From WTFY01 sp965220875 (GTDB lineage Bacteria; Pseudomonadota; Gammaproteobacteria; UBA4575): a stretch of DNA of 64,000 nucleotides. Positions 8,506 to 16,269 of the stretch are shown piece after piece (the stretch's first letter is position 1; every line of letters starts with the position of its first letter). The stretch lies in contig OZ244849.1 in the NCBI GenBank assembly GCA_965220875.1, positions 186,001 through 250,000 on the forward strand. Reading direction: 5' to 3'. Made by a program: the position numbers and the translations under genes. The notes under the pieces were generated by a model. The model was not told the origin of the DNA. It did not search any database and saw only the letters and a list, made by a program, of their open reading frames with translations.

Positions 8506-9792
8506 GTGCAGACCTTGGATGATTATTCGATAGGCACCCTGCTTTTGGTGCTGCTTGTTCTATTTTTCCTTTCAGCATTTTTCTCTGGCTCGGAAACGGC
8601 ACTGATGGCACTGGACCGGTATCGCCTGCGCCATATGGTGTCCACAGGAAGACGTGGTGCGAAGCAGGCACTGAAACTGCTGGAGACGCCCGACCGGCTC
8701 ATTGGGCTGATTTTGCTGGGCAACAATGTGGTCAATATCCTGATTGCACAGCTGTCTGCCTACATCGGTTACCGCATCCACGGTGATATTGGTATCGCGG
8801 TCGCCACTTTCATCCTGATTTTCGCGATCCTGATCTTTGCAGAATTGACTCCGAAGACACTTGCTGCATTGCACGCGGAAAAGCTGGCGCTCCCGGCAGC
8901 CATCATTTACGCACCCTTGCTTGCAGTCACGTACCCATTTGTGTGGGTGGTCAACCTGTGTGCCAATTCCTTGTTGCATCTGATCGGCGTCGATGTGAAA
9001 GAGAGTCCGCTTACCTCGCTGAGCCATGAGGAACTACGCACTGTTGTGAATGATGAAAGCACTGCCATATCCAGTGAACACCAGCAGATGTTACTGGGTG
9101 TACTGGACCTCGAAAAAATCACAGTCGACGATATCATGATCCCGAAAAATGAAATTGTTGCCATAGATCTTGAAGACAACTGGGAAGAAATTCTTAACCA
9201 GCTAGAAAACATCTCCTACACGAGAATCCCTGTCTGCCGTGGTAACATTGACAACGTAATTGGTTTTCTCCATCTGAGAAAGCTGCTGCTCAGCTTCATC
9301 CACAAGGACATCGAGCGCGAAGATCTGGAACAGTCGCTGCGTGAGCCGTACTTTATTCCCGAAGGTACGAACTTGAAGAAGCTGCTGTTTGAACTACAGG
9401 ATAAGAAACGCAGGTTCAGCCTGGTTGTTGATGAGTTCGGGGATATTCAAGGCCTGGTAACCCTGGAGGATTTGCTGGAGGAAATTGTCGGTGAAATCAC
9501 CAACGACCCGGCTACCTATGATGTGGAAATACATCCCCAGCAGGATGGTACATATGTGGTGGATGGCGGGACACATGTGCGTGATATCAACAAGGCGTTG
9601 AACCTCGAGTTGCATGATGACGGACCCAAAACAGTCAACGGCCTGATCCTTGAGCAGATGGAATCGATTCCGCAGCCTGGGACCAGCGTACTCATCGACG
9701 GCTACCCCATTGAAGTCGTTCAAATTCACAAAAATGCAGTACGTACCGCAAGAATCAGCCCCCGCTTGCCCAGACGTGAAGAAACTGTCTAG
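8506..9792 (+). CDS. corB: CorB/CNNM-family membrane protein (DUF21, CBS pair, CorC_HlyC domain)
   Basis: This 428-residue protein has an N-terminal DUF21 membrane domain (about residues 8-180) beginning with FFSGSETALMALDRYRLR, a pair of CBS domains (about 195-330) and a C-terminal CorC_HlyC domain. The family is linked to magnesium or cobalt transport and export. The start is GTG at 8506, only three bases from a GGAGG ribosome site; a TTG three codons later would have more normal spacing, so the exact start is uncertain. Position after ypjD matches E. coli corB (yfjD). Confidence 0.93.
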   Translation: MQTLDDYSIGTLLLVLLVLFFLSAFFSGSETALMALDRYRLRHMVSTGRRGAKQALKLLETPDRLIGLILLGNNVVNILIAQLSAYIGYRIHGDIGIAVATFILIFAILIFAELTPKTLAALHAEKLALPAAIIYAPLLAVTYPFVWVVNLCANSLLHLIGVDVKESPLTSLSHEELRTVVNDESTAISSEHQQMLLGVLDLEKITVDDIMIPKNEIVAIDLEDNWEEILNQLENISYTRIPVCRGNIDNVIGFLHLRKLLLSFIHKDIEREDLEQSLREPYFIPEGTNLKKLLFELQDKKRRFSLVVDEFGDIQGLVTLEDLLEEIVGEITNDPATYDVEIHPQQDGTYVVDGGTHVRDINKALNLELHDDGPKTVNGLILEQMESIPQPGTSVLIDGYPIEVVQIHKNAVRTARISPRLPRREETV

Positions 9793-9794
9793 AC

Positions 9795-9815
9795 TCCGGG
9801 ACTGAACTGCCCGGA
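9795..9815 (+). terminator. Weak hairpin between corB and fdhD
   Basis: A six-base GC-rich stem (TCCGGG / CCCGGA) with a nine-base loop starts three bases after the corB stop. No T-run follows, so it is at best a weak or factor-assisted terminator, or an RNA-stability element. Confidence 0.3.
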
Positions 9816-9838
9816 TTCATACAGAAAAACGTAGTACA

Positions 9839-10684
9839 GTGCGCTCACCGTATCGGCCACAGATGTCACAGCAGGGACTTGCACCCACGCATGCTGTCAA
9901 AGTTGTCAACCAGTTTCATGAACAGCGGGTAGTCCACGTTGCCGGCGAGTCTCCACTGACGCTGAAGGTAAACGACCGTGAACTTGTGACCTTGATGACG
10001 CTGGGTACTCACCCTGAAGAACTGGCCCTGGGATATCTGCGCAACCAGCGTCTGCTGGAAGACCTTTCAGATATAAAATCCGTGAATGTCGACTGGGACA
10101 GGGAGACTGTTGAGGTCGTAACCCTTCCAGGCAGGGAAATTACGGACTGGGAGAAAAAGCTGGGCAGGCGCACGGTCACGTCTGGCTGTGGACAGGGAAC
10201 CGTGTTCAGTTGCACCCTGGACAAGCTCTATGACGCAAGGCTTCCGCAGGTCTCGCTGAAACAGTCCACAATCTATGATTTGCTGGCCGAGATCACACGC
10301 TTCAACGAAATCTACAAACGTGCGGGCGCAGTGCATGGATGTGCACTGTGCAGTGGCACTGCAATCCTCAAATTCATCGAGGATGTGGGCCGACACAACG
10401 CAGCCGATGCCATATCAGGCTGGATGTGGCTTGAACACGTCCCGGGCCATGACAAGATTTTCTACACTACCGGCCGCCTGACCTCAGAAATGGTCATGAA
10501 GTCTGCCCATATGGGAATTCCGGTTCTACTTTCCCGCTCCGGCGTGACACATATGGGCCTGGAACTCGCAAGGGACCTGGGAATTGTAATGATTGCACGG
10601 GCCAAGGGCCGTGCATTTCTAGTGTACCAGGGCTCAGATCAGATTGAATTCGATGCAAAGCCAAAGCACCCGCCTGCATCCTGA
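9839..10684 (+). CDS. fdhD: FdhD-family sulfur carrier/sulfurtransferase, atypical cysteine pattern
   Basis: FdhD proteins pass sulfur to the bis-MGD molybdenum cofactor of formate dehydrogenases and relatives. The family signature EDVGRHNA is present at 181-188, followed by FYTTGRLTSEMVMK. The usual CxxC loop (Cys121/Cys124 in E. coli) is here SGCGQG, with only Cys117 kept. A different CxxC, Cys168 and Cys171 in HGCALC, lies where the typical sequence has THAAA. No formate dehydrogenase gene is in the window. Start is GTG at 9839, or ATG at 9863. The protein is 281 residues, close to the family length. The family call is secure; activity on the standard target is not. Confidence 0.88.
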   Translation: MRSPYRPQMSQQGLAPTHAVKVVNQFHEQRVVHVAGESPLTLKVNDRELVTLMTLGTHPEELALGYLRNQRLLEDLSDIKSVNVDWDRETVEVVTLPGREITDWEKKLGRRTVTSGCGQGTVFSCTLDKLYDARLPQVSLKQSTIYDLLAEITRFNEIYKRAGAVHGCALCSGTAILKFIEDVGRHNAADAISGWMWLEHVPGHDKIFYTTGRLTSEMVMKSAHMGIPVLLSRSGVTHMGLELARDLGIVMIARAKGRAFLVYQGSDQIEFDAKPKHPPAS

Positions 10685-10735
10685 GCATTGTCCGGTGCCA
10701 AAACTCCGAACCCTGTCATGCCATCCATCCCCAAT

Positions 10736-11563
10736 TCAGGACGAGCGTACCTGACGCGAGCCGAATGCCCGCATCATGGGCCGGACCGCCAGGCTGGCAA
10801 GAAAGACAAGCATTGCCGCTACAACAATGGATGGGCCTGAAGGAGTGTCGAACGCAAGCGAGCCTAACAACCCGCTGCTACTGGAAATAATTCCGATCAC
10901 GGCCGCCATCATGGCCATCTGTTCAGGGGTACGTGAAAATGACCTGGCCGCCGCCGCCGGAATGATCAGCAGGGCAACTACCAGCAGCATACCAACCACT
11001 TTCATGCCGGCCGCAACAGCGCCAGCTACCAGGATCATGTAGATAACCTGGCAGCGAACAACAGGGGCTCCTTCCGCACGTGCAAGATCCTCGTGCACGG
11101 TAATTGCCACCAGCGGGTGCCACACCCGCATCAAAATGATCAGGCAGACGAAGCCTCCCGCCCAGACGAGGACAAGATCGCTCCATGTCACAGCCAGTAC
11201 ATCACCGAACAGATAACTCAGCAGGTCATGCCCATATGCATGGCCGGACATTGCAAGGACAACGAGTCCGAGTGCAAGGGTGGAATGGGAGAGCAGCCCC
11301 AGCAGGGTATCGCTCGACAGCCGAACAGCTTTTTGCAGGGATAACAGTAACAACGCGGTCGCAAACGCTATGGCAAACACGCCTGCAAGAGGTTTGATGC
11401 CCAGCAGGGTGCCGACCGCGATTCCCAGTAATGCTGAATGGGCCATGGTATCCCCGAAATAAGCCATCCTGCGCCACAGGAGGAAGCAGCCCAGTGGGCC
11501 AGCAACACAGCCTATGCCTGCCGACACAAGCAGTGAACGAATAAAAAAGTCATCCAGAGCCAT
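10736..11563 (-). CDS. znuB: Zinc ABC transporter permease ZnuB
   Basis: This inner-membrane permease of the ABC-3 family has 275 residues and about eight helices. The family segment WRRMAYFGDTMAHSALLGIA is near residue 30. The frame is open back to 11653, but the ATG at 11563 has an excellent GGGGGAG ribosome site five bases upstream and gives the standard start; it overlaps the end of znuC by 14 bp. With ZnuC it would import Zn(II) delivered by a periplasmic ZnuA, which is not encoded in this window. Manganese-type members of the family are similar, but the linked Zur-type regulator argues for zinc. Confidence 0.94.
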   Translation of the reverse strand: MALDDFFIRSLLVSAGIGCVAGPLGCFLLWRRMAYFGDTMAHSALLGIAVGTLLGIKPLAGVFAIAFATALLLLSLQKAVRLSSDTLLGLLSHSTLALGLVVLAMSGHAYGHDLLSYLFGDVLAVTWSDLVLVWAGGFVCLIILMRVWHPLVAITVHEDLARAEGAPVVRCQVIYMILVAGAVAAGMKVVGMLLVVALLIIPAAAARSFSRTPEQMAMMAAVIGIISSSSGLLGSLAFDTPSGPSIVVAAMLVFLASLAVRPMMRAFGSRQVRSS

Positions 11564-12353
11564 TTTGCTCCCCCATGGCTCCGGCATGACTGCGGGAATT
11601 GCGAGCGGTCGCAGACACTTCCCCGGAAAGGCCATGCTCATGATCATGGTCATGCTGGTAAACTGCCGTCACAACGCCCGCTCTGCTGCCAAACAGGTGC
11701 AAGAAATTTCCGTCCTTGACTACCTCTTGCGGTACTCCCGAACAGCAAATGTGATGATTGATGCAGACTACCCGGTCAGTTGCCGCCATCACAATATGGA
11801 GATCGTGACTCACCATCAGCACCCCGCACCCGCGCCGAGCAACGATATTGGCAATGAGCGCATACATGTCTGCTTCTCCAAGATAATCCACGCCCTGAAC
11901 AGGTTCATCCAGCACAAGAAGGTCTGGACAGCGCAACAACGCACGGGCCAGTAGCACCCTGCGCAACTCGCCACCTGAAAGATCCGCCGCATCAGCATCG
12001 AGCAAATGTCCAGACCCGGTTTCTTCAAGCGCAGCTTCAATTTCAGCCCTGGCCGGACTTCGGGTCAGTGCCATCATGCGGGCTACAGACATTGGCATGA
12101 CAGGGCCAAAGTGCACGTGCTGGGGGACATACCCTACACATACCGATGAAGGCAGATGAACAGAACCAGAATCAGGCTGCAGTAATCCGAGGAGCATCCG
12201 AACAAGCGTGGTCTTGCCTGCTCCATTCGGCCCGATCAGGGTCACCACTTCTCCCAGACCGACCCTGATATCCACCTGGTCAAGAATCTCGCGGCCGTTT
12301 CTGCGAAAGCTTACTCCACGGGCCTCAACCAGCGTGGCCCTGTCTGCGGTCAA
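11550..12353 (-). CDS. znuC: Zinc ABC transporter ATP-binding protein ZnuC
   Basis: This cytosolic ATPase subunit has 267 residues. Walker A is GPNGAGKTT at 41-49, the ABC signature is LSGGELRRVLLARALL, and Walker B is LLVLDEP followed by the switch His in MVSHDLH. The C-terminal tail contains a histidine-rich stretch QHDHDHEHG, which could bind metal. The start overlaps the zur stop by four bases and the end overlaps znuB by 14 bp, so the three genes form one coupled operon. Confidence 0.96.
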   Translation of the reverse strand: MTADRATLVEARGVSFRRNGREILDQVDIRVGLGEVVTLIGPNGAGKTTLVRMLLGLLQPDSGSVHLPSSVCVGYVPQHVHFGPVMPMSVARMMALTRSPARAEIEAALEETGSGHLLDADAADLSGGELRRVLLARALLRCPDLLVLDEPVQGVDYLGEADMYALIANIVARRGCGVLMVSHDLHIVMAATDRVVCINHHICCSGVPQEVVKDGNFLHLFGSRAGVVTAVYQHDHDHEHGLSGEVSATARNSRSHAGAMGEQNGSG

Positions 12354-12862
12354 GTTTCCGCCCTTTCAAAATCTTGGGTATCAGAGCATGCTGGGCACAG
12401 CCCGCTGACTTCAATCAAGTGGGTATGAGCCTCGAAACCGGAACTTGCTGACAGGTTATCGATAGCGGCCAGCATCTGGGTGCCCTCGATTTCAGCCACC
12501 AATTCACACTGCTCGCATACCAGAAATATTGCTCCCTTTTGATGTCCGGGCCTGCTGCATGCAAGATAGGCATTCCGGCTGGCGATTCGGTGAATGAGAC
12601 CCAGCGATTCCAGAAATGCAAGCGCCCGGTAAATTTGCGCGGGTGCCGGTCGCCGGTCCTTCCAGTCAAACTGTTCTACGATTTCATATGCACCCAGTGG
12701 ACGATGACCGGCCAGCAGGAGCTCCAGTACCGCACGCCGGTTTTCGGTAAAGTGTTCATTATGATCCATGCATGCCGCTTCGGCACGCTTGATGCACTCC
12801 TCGATGCAGACCTGATGGTCATGCTGACGGTACGGAAAATCCGGTCTTCTCCTGTCAGACAT
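12350..12862 (-). CDS. zur: Fur-family regulator, probably Zur
   Basis: A 170-residue Fur-family repressor. The winged-helix part (TENRRAVLELLLAGHRPLGAYEI ... PAPAQIYRALAFLESLGLIHRI) is followed by a dimerisation domain with two Cys pairs, CEQC and CPAC, that form the structural zinc site, and several His residues. The frame is open to 12931, but the ATG at 12862 with AGGGA upstream is the likely start. As first gene of zur-znuC-znuB, its target is most likely zinc uptake. Two Zur-like half-sites lie 55-85 bp upstream, so autoregulation is plausible. Confidence 0.9.
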   Translation of the reverse strand: MSDRRRPDFPYRQHDHQVCIEECIKRAEAACMDHNEHFTENRRAVLELLLAGHRPLGAYEIVEQFDWKDRRPAPAQIYRALAFLESLGLIHRIASRNAYLACSRPGHQKGAIFLVCEQCELVAEIEGTQMLAAIDNLSASSGFEAHTHLIEVSGLCPACSDTQDFERAET

Positions 12863-12917
12863 GGTCCCTGCCTTGTCCAGTACATTGCAGTAATCGCGGG
12901 ACCCTGATGATAGTACT

Positions 12918-12946
12918 GTATAACATTGCAAACACTATAACATAAC
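12918..12946 (-). promoter_or_regulatory. Candidate Zur operator half-sites upstream of zur
   Basis: Two copies of ATGTTATA (minus strand) are spaced 17 bp apart. One is extended to AATGTTATA, which equals a half of the E. coli Zur box as I remember it. The facing half of a full palindrome is poorly kept at both copies, so this is a direct-repeat arrangement rather than a clean box. Confidence 0.35.
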
Positions 12947-13285
12947 ACTCTGCCCAGAATATCTTACTGGCTTTCACTATGTAAACCAGTCCGGACAGGC
13001 AGAGCGCCTGGAAATGAATCTTCAGCCGACACGAGACAGTCAATGGGAATTGTGAAATCCCCCACGTACCACCTGTGCGCCAGGATTTTGTGACGGATTC
13101 AGATCAATGCCTGGTGAATTGCAAATTGAAGGTGGCCGCAGCGCTGTGCGAGCATGCTGCCAATGGCTGTTGCCTGGACCGAAATAAGTGCCTGGTTTGA
13201 GCGTGGCAATGACCTGTCAGCCCGCACCCCGGCCAGAATTGTACTCAGGCATGTGATCCTGGCACGATCAGGGAATTTCGGATAA

Positions 13286-13331
13286 GGAAGGCGCTTCAAT
13301 AAAAATCAGGAAATATTATGAAGCACCTTCC
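13286..13331 (-). repeat. Hairpin just downstream of katG
   Basis: Arms GGAAGGCGCTTCA (13286-13298) and TGAAGCACCTTCC (13319-13331) pair over 13 positions with one mismatch around a 20-base AT-rich loop. It begins 13 bp after the katG stop. There is no T-run after it on the minus strand, so it looks more like an mRNA 3' stabiliser or factor-dependent terminator than an intrinsic terminator. Confidence 0.5.
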
Positions 13332-13343
13332 TAATTCCCAGGA

Positions 13344-15539
13344 TCAGGCAAGGTCGAATCTATCAAGATTCATCACCTTGTCCCATGCCGCAACAAAGTC
13401 TTCCACGAACTGCTGCTCGGAGTCCCCACACGCGTAGAATTCTGCAAGGGCTCGAAGTTGCGAATTCGAGCCGAAAATGAGGTCAACGCGTGTGCCAGTC
13501 CATTTCAGTTCACCCGTTGCATGGTCACGTCCTTCAAATAGCTGGCATTCCTCCGTCGTCGGCATCCAAGATGTCCCCATATCAAGCAGATTGACAAAGA
13601 AGTCATTGGTTAGCGTACCGGGCTGCTCGGTAAAAACTCCATGTTGAGCTTGTCCGAAGTTCGTATTCAAGACACGCATTCCGCCAATGAGAACCGTCAT
13701 CTCAGGTGCCGAGAGATTCATCAGTTGCGCCCGATCAATCAATAACTGCTCAGCCGTCACGGTATGCTCCGCCCTGAGGTAGTTCCGGAACCCGTCAGCA
13801 GTCGGTTCGAGTACGGCAAAGGACTCGACATCGGTCTGCTCCTGCAGGGCATCTGCACGACCGGGTGTGAACGGAACCGTCACGTCGTGCCCTGCTTTCT
13901 TCGCTGCCGTCTCAACACCTGCACAGCCTGCCAGAACGATCAGGTCCGCCAGCGATACCGCCTTTCCGTCCGATGCCTGGCTGTTGAACTCCTGCTGAAT
14001 ACCCTCCAGGGCCTGCAGTACACCGGCAAGCTGGTCCGGTTGGTTTACTTCCCAGTCTTTCTGGGGCGCAAGGCGGATTCGTGCTCCATTTGCACCCCCG
14101 CGCATATCGGAACCGCGATAAGTTGAAGCGGAGGCCCAAGCAGCAGAAACCAATTCGGAAACCGACAGGCCTGAATCCACTATCTTGCCTTTAAGGTCTG
14201 CTATGTCCTGTTCATCGATCAGATTGTGAGTCACTGCAGGAATCGGATCTTGCCATATGAGATCTTCTTCCGGAACCTCCGGCCCGAGATAGCGGGCTTT
14301 TGGTCCCATGTCGCGGTGAGTCAACTTGAACCACGCACGGGCAAATGCGTCTGCAAACTCTTCAGGGTTCTCATGAAATCGTCTCGAAATCGGCTCATAG
14401 ACCGGGTCCATCCTCATGGCCATGTCCGCTGTCGTCATGATCGGGGCATGGCGTTTTGATGGATCGTGCGCATCAGGCACCGAGTCCGAAGCAGCTCCGT
14501 CTTTCGGCACCCACTGGTAGGCGCCGGCAGGGCTTTTTGTCACTTCCCAGTCATAACCGAACAGGTTCTCAAAATAGCCCATATCCCATTTGGTCGGATT
14601 GGATGTCCACGCACCTTCAAGTCCGCTCGTAATTGCATCCGCTGCTATTCCAGACCCGTGACTGCTCTTCCAGCCAAGACCTTGCTCTTCGATACTTGCA
14701 CCTTCCGGTTCAGGGCCGACAAGTTCTGCATCACCTGCACCATGGCATTTGCCAAACGTGTGTCCGCCGGCAGTGAGCGCTACCGTTTCTTCATCGTTCA
14801 TTGCCATGCGTGCAAAGGTCTCGCGGACATCAACTCCCGAAGCCACGGGGTCGGGATTGCCATCCGGGCCTTCAGGATTGACATAGATCAAACCCATTTG
14901 CACAGCAGCTAGTGGATTTTCTAAATCACGCTCACCAGAGTAGCGCTTGTCACCCAGCCACTCGTTTTCTGTGCCCCAGTAGATGTCATCTTCTGATTGC
15001 CACACGTCTTCGCGCCCGCCACCAAAGCCAAACGTCTTGAATCCCATTGACTCCAGGGCACAGTTTCCGGCCAGAATCATCAGGTCGGCCCAAGAGATTT
15101 TCTTGCCATACTTCTGTTTAATGGGCCACAGCAGCCTGCGCGCTTTGTCGAGGTTCCCGTTGTCCGGCCAGCTGTTGACGGGGGCAAAACGCTGGTTTCC
15201 TGTACCAGCTCCGCCTCGCCCATCACCGATACGATAGGTACCAGCCCCGTGCCATGCCATGCGGATAAACAAAGGTCCGTAGTGTCCGTAGTCTGCCGGC
15301 CACCATTCCTGTGATGTGGACATCAACTCATAGAGGTCATTCTTCAGGGCACTGTAGTCGAGGCTCTTGAACTCACCTGCATAGTTGAAATCTTTGTCAG
15401 TCGGTTGGGACCGGGGAGAATGCTGGTGTAAAATACTGACGTTTAACTGGCTTGGCCACCAATCCCGGTTCGTAGTCCCGCCACCGGCCGAGTTGTTTTC
15501 CAGGACGAGCTTTACAGGGCACTTGCTCACTTCAGTCAT
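13344..15539 (-). CDS. katG: Bifunctional catalase-peroxidase KatG
   Basis: KatG is a cytosolic heme enzyme that removes hydrogen peroxide by catalase and peroxidase reactions. The 731 residues are full length. The distal triad is in RMAWHGAGTYR (Arg93, Trp96, His97), the proximal heme ligand is His260 in GGHTFGKCHG, and the Trp96-Tyr219-Met245 set expected for the Met-Tyr-Trp adduct needed for catalase activity is present. The degenerate C-terminal domain follows. A GGAG ribosome site is eight bases before the ATG. It stands alone between two roughly 480 bp gene-poor stretches, which may indicate insertion into the lineage. A Fur-like site lies 156 bp upstream. Confidence 0.98.
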   Translation of the reverse strand: MTEVSKCPVKLVLENNSAGGGTTNRDWWPSQLNVSILHQHSPRSQPTDKDFNYAGEFKSLDYSALKNDLYELMSTSQEWWPADYGHYGPLFIRMAWHGAGTYRIGDGRGGAGTGNQRFAPVNSWPDNGNLDKARRLLWPIKQKYGKKISWADLMILAGNCALESMGFKTFGFGGGREDVWQSEDDIYWGTENEWLGDKRYSGERDLENPLAAVQMGLIYVNPEGPDGNPDPVASGVDVRETFARMAMNDEETVALTAGGHTFGKCHGAGDAELVGPEPEGASIEEQGLGWKSSHGSGIAADAITSGLEGAWTSNPTKWDMGYFENLFGYDWEVTKSPAGAYQWVPKDGAASDSVPDAHDPSKRHAPIMTTADMAMRMDPVYEPISRRFHENPEEFADAFARAWFKLTHRDMGPKARYLGPEVPEEDLIWQDPIPAVTHNLIDEQDIADLKGKIVDSGLSVSELVSAAWASASTYRGSDMRGGANGARIRLAPQKDWEVNQPDQLAGVLQALEGIQQEFNSQASDGKAVSLADLIVLAGCAGVETAAKKAGHDVTVPFTPGRADALQEQTDVESFAVLEPTADGFRNYLRAEHTVTAEQLLIDRAQLMNLSAPEMTVLIGGMRVLNTNFGQAQHGVFTEQPGTLTNDFFVNLLDMGTSWMPTTEECQLFEGRDHATGELKWTGTRVDLIFGSNSQLRALAEFYACGDSEQQFVEDFVAAWDKVMNLDRFDLA

Positions 15540-15694
15540 AAACTTGTCTCCTTAAATCCTAAATCTCGATCAGTTTTCTTCTGTGTCAAATTTATAATGT
15601 ATTTTTGTTGCACGGATATAAAGATCATGTATTTAATTTCTGGTTTTTTTTACAAAAATTACGGGAATCCAGAATAACTATTAAAACTTAGCCA

Positions 15695-15707
15695 GATTAT
15701 CATTATC
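15695..15707 (-). promoter_or_regulatory. Fur-like site upstream of katG
   Basis: On the minus strand GATAATGATAATC matches the first 13 bases of the classical 19-base Fur box, giving two tandem GATAAT hexamers; the third hexamer is not conserved. It lies 156 bp upstream of the katG start and about 310 bp upstream of xseB. KatG is a heme enzyme, so iron control would make sense, but binding is not shown. Confidence 0.35.
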
Positions 15708-15959
15708 CCTTTCAAAGCGCAAAGATGACAAACCCCGTTTTCATTTCATATCCAGGTTGTCGATGCGGCCTGACTGCCTAGGCATCCCGATCGGTTGAAC
15801 CGGGAACATCGCCAATGAAACCTGCATGAGGAAAGCCGCAATTCGCGCGAGGCCGGGTGGAAACTTGAGTGCCTGGTTCGCCAGATCAGGGTACAGGTCC
15901 ATTGAACCCCGATCCAAGCGCCCGGCAAACGGAGATTGCAAGTTTACCTTAGTCCGGCT

Positions 15960-15989
15960 TTGCACCATGCTATCATAAGCAAATGATAA
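15960..15989 (+). promoter_or_regulatory. Candidate promoter for xseB-ispA-dxs
   Basis: TTGCAC (15960-15965) and TGATAA (15984-15989) are separated by 18 bp and lie 28 bp upstream of the xseB start. The -10 match is moderate. Confidence 0.35.
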
Positions 15990-16017
15990 AACTGTGAACT
16001 GATCGCTCCCGACTGTC

Positions 16018-16269
16018 TTGAACGATTCAGCTAAACCCGTGAACTTTGAAAAATCCTTGAAAGAGCTTGAGGCACTGGTCATCAAGCTGGAAAAGGGAGG
16101 GTTGTCGCTGGAGGAATCTCTCAAATGCTTTGAACAAGGTGTCAAACTGACTCGTGAATGTCGCATGGCCCTGCAAAATGCAGAACAGAAAATCTCGGTA
16201 TTGAGCAAAGAAAATGGTGACTGGGTAGAAAAGACTATCGATCACGGAGAAATGCTTGAGGAAGATTGA
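16018..16269 (+). CDS. xseB: Exodeoxyribonuclease VII small subunit
   Basis: XseB (83 residues, family about 80) is the small subunit that binds XseA in the single-strand-specific exonuclease VII. The pattern FEKSLKELEALVIKLEKGGL and LEESLKCFEQGVKLTRECR is the family signature. The start is taken as TTG at 16018, because it reproduces the N-terminal length of E. coli XseB; GTG at 16039 is the alternative. xseA is not in this window. It overlaps ispA by 14 bp, the usual xseB-ispA-dxs order. Confidence 0.93.
   Translation: MNDSAKPVNFEKSLKELEALVIKLEKGGLSLEESLKCFEQGVKLTRECRMALQNAEQKISVLSKENGDWVEKTIDHGEMLEED

Larger units (their letters stand above)
12863..13343. other. Gene-poor interval between zur and katG (481 bp)
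   Basis: The part near zur holds the half-sites listed separately and must contain the zur operon promoter. The middle part is GC-richer and contains no recognisable gene. One short plus-strand frame (13090-13200, GTG start) would encode 36 residues with six cysteines; it is treated as a finding, not a gene. The end next to katG holds a long hairpin. Confidence 0.6.
15540..16017. other. Gene-poor interval between katG and xseB (478 bp)
   Basis: The katG-proximal 200 bp are AT-rich and must contain its promoter; I could not fix a convincing -10/-35 pair. A Fur-like element and an xseB promoter candidate are listed separately. The stretch 15741-15960 is GC-richer, and its minus strand is open from inside xseB to a stop at 15741. 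An ATG at 15902 preceded by GGGG would give 53 residues (MDLYPDLANQALKFPPGLAR at the start). I do not recognise it. Confidence 0.55.

Noticed and set aside
15584..15589. TTGACA as the -35 element of katG
   Set aside because: No acceptable -10 hexamer at 16-19 bp spacing; the match is only to AGATTT.
16019..16208. Minus-strand frame running through xseB into the katG-xseB interval
   Set aside because: The part opposite xseB is a shadow; only the part below 15902 was kept as a low-interest observation.
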